From positions 1 to 8,931 of the forward strand of contig JBECLA010000106.1 of assembly GCA_040235565.1 (NCBI GenBank): DNA of 8,931 nucleotides, given 5' to 3'. The translations under genes and the position numbers were made by a program. Positions 6,438 to 8,931 of the stretch are shown here, piece by piece; the first letter of the stretch is position 1, and each line of letters starts with the position of its first letter. Source of the DNA: JAHEIJ01 sp040235565. Lineage in GTDB: Bacteria; Pseudomonadota; Gammaproteobacteria; UBA6429; Thiohalophilaceae. The notes under the pieces were generated by a model, which did not search any database, was not told where the DNA came from, and worked only from the letters and a program-made list of their open reading frames with translations.

Positions 6438-7076
6438 ATGCGACGCCTCTTGCTCATCTGTCTGGCCGCCCTGATGCTCGCGCCCGGGGTCTACCCGGCC
6501 GATATTCTGGTGCTGGGACTGCTCAAGGATATGGCCATCCTGCGGGTTGATGGCAAGCAATACAAGCTCCGCAGTGGCGAGACCACCCCGGAGGGCATCA
6601 AGCTGATCACGGCGGACAGTGAACAGGCGGTACTGGAGATCGGGGGACGCCGGGAGGTGTATCGTCTTGGCAGCCATATCAGCGCGACTTTTTCCGCCCC
6701 GGAGAAATCAGGGGCGATGATTCGACCGGTTAACGGCATGTATCACGTGTCGGGTTTCATCAATCGTCAACCGGTGGACTTCCTGGTTGACACCGGTGCC
6801 TCGTCCATTGCCATCAACGCCAAACTGGCGCGTAAACTGGGGATCAATTTTCGCTATGAAGGGGAGCAAGGCTATTCCTCCACCGCCAGTGGTTACGCCA
6901 GGATATACAAGCTGAAACTCGACAGTGTCCAGATTGGCGATATCGTGCTGCACAATGTGGAAGCCGCGGTGCTGGAAGGGGACTTTCCTACCACGGCCTT
7001 GTTGGGCATGTCATTTCTGAACCGCGTCAACATGAAACGTGACGGTGAACTGCTGATGCTGGAGAAGAAATGGTAA
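6438..7076 (+). CDS. Exported retropepsin-like aspartic protease
   Basis: The C-terminal half is a single-lobe clan AA aspartic protease of the kind grouped with bacterial retropepsin-like proteases (TIGR02281-type). It has VDFLVDTGASSIAI (113-126) with catalytic D118, a flap-like segment with SSTASG (147-152), and the closing ALLGMSFLNRV (187-197). Such enzymes act as homodimers, one Asp from each. The N-terminus (1-21) is a signal peptide or signal anchor: MRR followed by a hydrophobic core. Between them, about 23-80 forms a small domain (ILVLGLLKDMAILRVDGK, then LRSGETTPEG and VLEIGGRREVYRLG) that resembles the periplasmic region of type II secretion GspC or pilus PilP proteins; this is my inference. 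The gene is 14 bases after the exported protein and ends the rightward run. AGGA at 6431-6434 is slightly close to the ATG. The natural substrate is unknown. Confidence 0.88.
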   Translation: MRRLLLICLAALMLAPGVYPADILVLGLLKDMAILRVDGKQYKLRSGETTPEGIKLITADSEQAVLEIGGRREVYRLGSHISATFSAPEKSGAMIRPVNGMYHVSGFINRQPVDFLVDTGASSIAINAKLARKLGINFRYEGEQGYSSTASGYARIYKLKLDSVQIGDIVLHNVEAAVLEGDFPTTALLGMSFLNRVNMKRDGELLMLEKKW

Positions 7077-7081
7077 TGGCA

Positions 7082-7107
7082 ACGGGTGTTGCTTGACGCG
7101 CACCCGT
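7082..7107. terminator. Possible hairpin between convergent operons
   Basis: ACGGGTG (7082-7088) pairs perfectly with CACCCGT (7101-7107) across a 12-base loop, in the 49-base gap between the protease stop and the folE2 stop. An alternative smaller stem, TGACG (7094-7098) with CGTCA (7105-7109), competes with it. Position suits a bidirectional terminator, but neither strand has a clean T tract after the stem, so intrinsic termination is uncertain. Confidence 0.35.
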
Positions 7108-7125
7108 CAGCCAAACTCAGGCCGG

Positions 7126-7911
7126 CTATTCCTTCGTCTTTTCAATCAACGCATAGGCCGAATGATTATGGATGGACTCAAAGTTTTCTGATTCCACCAC
7201 ATAGGCACTGATGCGATCTTCCTGATTCAGACGCGCGGCGACATCCCGTACCATGTCTTCCACAAACTTCGGATTGTTATAGGCGCGTTCGGTGACCGAT
7301 TTTTCGTCGGGGCGTTTAAGCAGACCATACAATTCACAGGACGCTTCCTCTTCAACCAGGTCAATGATTTCCTCTACCCAGACAAAATCGGTAATGCGTG
7401 CCGTCACGGTGACATGGGAGCGCTGGTTGTGGGCACCATAGTCGGAGATCTTCTTGGAACAGGGGCACAGGCTGGTGACCGGCACCACCACCTTGATGGT
7501 CATCTCATCCACACCATTATGGATTTCACCCACGAAGGTGACATCGTAGTCCATCAGGCTTTCAACCCCGGAAACCGGTGCTTTTTTGTTGACGAAGTAG
7601 GGGAAGCGCATTTCGATATGCCCGGATTCCGCTTCCAGGCGTTCGGCCATTTCACGCAGCATTTCCTTGAACGATTCCACGGATATTTCACGCTCGTGCT
7701 GATTGAGGATTTCCACAAAGCGTGACATGTGGGTGCCCTTGAAGTTGTGCGGCAGATTGACGTACATGTTGAAGCACGCAATGGTGTGTTGTTCACCCAT
7801 GTTGCGATCCTTGACCCGCACCGGATGGCGGATATCCTTGATGCCAACCTTGTTGATCGGAATCTGGCGGGTGTCTTTTCTGCTTTGTACGTCTTCGATT
7901 ACGGCACTCAT
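7126..7911 (-). CDS. folE2: GTP cyclohydrolase FolE2 (type IB)
   Basis: FolE2 converts GTP to 7,8-dihydroneopterin triphosphate, entry point of folate and of queuosine synthesis. It does the same job as FolE but belongs to a separate tunnel-fold family with looser metal needs. The chosen start gives 261 residues beginning MSAVIEDVQSRKDTRQIPIN. Motifs include KVGIKDIRHP (21-30), GTHMSRFVE (59-67), VTSLCPCSKKISDYGAHNQRS (145-165) with metal ligand C149 and H161, E203 in LKRPDEKSVTERAYNNPKFVED, and SIHNHSAY (246-253). C149, H161 and E203 sit two residues after the ligands I recall for the Neisseria enzyme. An in-frame ATG at 7956 would add 15 residues that overlap queD; the GAGGA at 7918-7922 favours 7911. 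The start codon overlaps the queD stop (ATGA). Confidence 0.96.
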   Translation of the reverse strand: MSAVIEDVQSRKDTRQIPINKVGIKDIRHPVRVKDRNMGEQHTIACFNMYVNLPHNFKGTHMSRFVEILNQHEREISVESFKEMLREMAERLEAESGHIEMRFPYFVNKKAPVSGVESLMDYDVTFVGEIHNGVDEMTIKVVVPVTSLCPCSKKISDYGAHNQRSHVTVTARITDFVWVEEIIDLVEEEASCELYGLLKRPDEKSVTERAYNNPKFVEDMVRDVAARLNQEDRISAYVVESENFESIHNHSAYALIEKTKE

Positions 7912-8294
7912 TGTAAATCCTCTGTATAGGTGACGCAGGCCCGGTCGGTTTCCCACAGGGTGATAGCGTCAACTTTTACTGTCTCGGTATTCAGCGCTTG
8001 CGACAACTCACGATAGAGGTAAGCCGCAATGTTCTCGGCCGTGGGGTTCACGGTGTCAAACGGTGGCTGGTCATTCAGATTGTAATGATCCAGCCGCCCA
8101 ATCAGGGACTTGGTGGCGTCCTTGATGACTTTAAAGTCAACCCCCATGCCAACCTCATCCAGTTGTCGGGCGACCACCTGGACCTCCACTTTCCAGTTAT
8201 GCCCATGCAACCGATTGCAGACCCCTTCGTAATTACGCAGGTAATGGGCTGCAGCAAAATCCGTGAGGATTTTCAGGGTATAACTGGCAGTCAT
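7908..8294 (-). CDS. queD: 6-carboxy-5,6,7,8-tetrahydropterin synthase QueD
   Basis: QueD converts dihydroneopterin triphosphate to 6-carboxytetrahydropterin, the first committed step to preQ0 and queuosine in tRNA. The 128-residue product fits the family. Zinc ligands are H17, H30 and H32; the catalytic cysteine C26 lies in the diagnostic CNRLHGH motif (26-32), which matches the CxxxHGH pattern of QueD and not the Glu-bearing PTPS-III type that bypasses folate synthesis. The catalytic pair D69-H70 is in RLDHYNLND, and E115 lies in LWETDRACV. The gene follows dxs after 28 bases and overlaps folE2 by 4 bases, so the enzyme that makes its substrate is co-translated. The rest of the pathway (queE, queC, queF) is not in the window, so the pathway role rests on motifs. 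Confidence 0.94.
   Translation of the reverse strand: MTASYTLKILTDFAAAHYLRNYEGVCNRLHGHNWKVEVQVVARQLDEVGMGVDFKVIKDATKSLIGRLDHYNLNDQPPFDTVNPTAENIAAYLYRELSQALNTETVKVDAITLWETDRACVTYTEDLQ
7918..7922 (-). promoter_or_regulatory. folE2 ribosome binding site (GAGGA)
   Basis: On the minus strand GAGGA stands 6 bases before the ATG at 7911, inside the end of queD. It supports this start over the in-frame ATG at 7956, whose extra 15 residues do not look like FolE2. Confidence 0.75.
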
Positions 8295-8322
8295 GGTTAT
8301 ATCCGACTAATTTACTAGGAAT

Positions 8323-8931
8323 TTAAGCGAGTGTGGCGTGTTTGGCAAGCGGTTCATGATCCAGAAATGCTTCAACGGCGGCGATTATAGCACCGCTGTC
8401 AAGCCCTGCATCGACCAGCAGTTCTTCCCGGGTGCCCTGGTCCTGAAACCGGTCAGGCAGGCCGAGGTTGAGGACAGGAATCAATTGCTGATGCGCCGCC
8501 AGGGCTTCATTGACCGCGCTGCCCGCGCCACCGAGTACCACATTGTCTTCCAGGGTAACCAGCAGGTCATGCCGGGCTGCCAGCTCAAGCAGCAAGGTTT
8601 CATCCAGGGGCTTGATAAAACGCATATTGGCGACTGTCGCATCAAAATGCGCGCCGGCCACCAGGGCCTCCTGGAGCAGAGACCCAAAGGAAAGAATGGC
8701 AATGCGTTGCCCCTGCCGTTCAATGTTGCCCTGGCCCAGCGGGAGGGGGGCAAGGGAAGCCTCGACTGTGACCCCCGGACCCTGGCCGCGAGGATAGCGT
8801 ACCGCGGCTGGCCCGTCATGATGAAGCCCGGTGCTGAGCATTTGCCGGCATTCGTTTTCGTCAGCCGGTGCCATGATCACCATATTGGGGATGGGGCGCA
8901 GGAAGCTGAGGTCAAAACTCCCGGCATGGGT
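8323..8931 (-). CDS. dxs: 1-deoxy-D-xylulose-5-phosphate synthase, C-terminal part
   Basis: Dxs is a thiamine-diphosphate enzyme that joins pyruvate and glyceraldehyde 3-phosphate to make DXP, the first step of the MEP isoprenoid pathway and a precursor of thiamine and pyridoxal phosphate. Only the last 202 residues are present; the gene runs off the right edge in an open frame (THAGSFDLSFLRPIPNM at the edge). These match the end of the central pyrimidine-binding domain, including APADENECRQML and AVRYPRG, and the C-terminal transketolase-like domain with ILSFGSLL, RFIKPLDE, VTLEDNVVLGGAGSAVNE and LGLPDRFQDQGTREELL. The full protein is normally about 620 residues. The in-frame ATG at 8883 is internal, not the start. 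The stop is 28 bases before queD on the same strand, so the three genes probably form one operon whose promoter is outside the window. Confidence 0.97.
   Translation of the reverse strand, partial: THAGSFDLSFLRPIPNMVIMAPADENECRQMLSTGLHHDGPAAVRYPRGQGPGVTVEASLAPLPLGQGNIERQGQRIAILSFGSLLQEALVAGAHFDATVANMRFIKPLDETLLLELAARHDLLVTLEDNVVLGGAGSAVNEALAAHQQLIPVLNLGLPDRFQDQGTREELLVDAGLDSGAIIAAVEAFLDHEPLAKHATLA

Noticed and set aside
8741..8756. G-rich run within dxs, considered as a G-quadruplex
   Set aside because: Two of the four G3 tracts are fused in a six-G run with no loop, and the G-rich strand is not the mRNA strand.

Overview
The window looks like a gammaproteobacterial chromosome segment of moderate GC content. 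The evidence is the conserved block nrdR-ribD-...-ribH-nusB-thiL-pgpA, whose order matches the Escherichia coli nrdR-ribD-ribH-nusB-thiL-pgpA region, and protein motifs that track the proteobacterial families closely. It is a cofactor-biosynthesis and housekeeping region. I see no mobile element, tRNA, rRNA or CRISPR array. Species cannot be named from this alone.

Positions 1-106 hold no gene I can support, only the intergenic leader of nrdR with a short heptad repeat at 71-98. From 107 to 7076 ten genes run rightward and tightly packed: nrdR (repressor of ribonucleotide reductase genes), ribD, ribE, ribBX (a DHBP synthase joined to a degenerate GTP cyclohydrolase II domain), ribH, nusB, thiL, pgpA, an uncharacterised exported protein, and an exported retropepsin-like aspartic protease. 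Gaps are 4 to 58 nt. The thiL/pgpA and pgpA/exported-protein junctions are 4-bp ATGA overlaps, so the run looks like one long operon or a few nested ones. Unlike E. coli, the riboflavin synthase and DHBP synthase genes sit inside the cluster between ribD and ribH.

From 8931 down to 7126 a leftward operon converges on the first: dxs (C-terminal 202 residues only, the 5' part lies beyond the window), queD and folE2. queD and folE2 overlap by ATGA. The convergent junction at 7077-7125 holds a hairpin without a clear U tract.

Metabolically, RibD, RibBX (its RibB half), RibH and RibE supply all riboflavin steps except the first, GTP cyclohydrolase II. The domain that would do that step has lost most of its zinc site and its C-terminal active-site segment, so a separate RibA must be encoded elsewhere. 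FolE2 makes dihydroneopterin triphosphate, which QueD turns into carboxytetrahydropterin for queuosine; FolE2 can also feed folate. ThiL finishes thiamine diphosphate and Dxs makes the DXP used for isoprenoids, thiamine and, in many gammaproteobacteria, pyridoxal phosphate. The least understood parts are the exported protein and the protease downstream of pgpA.
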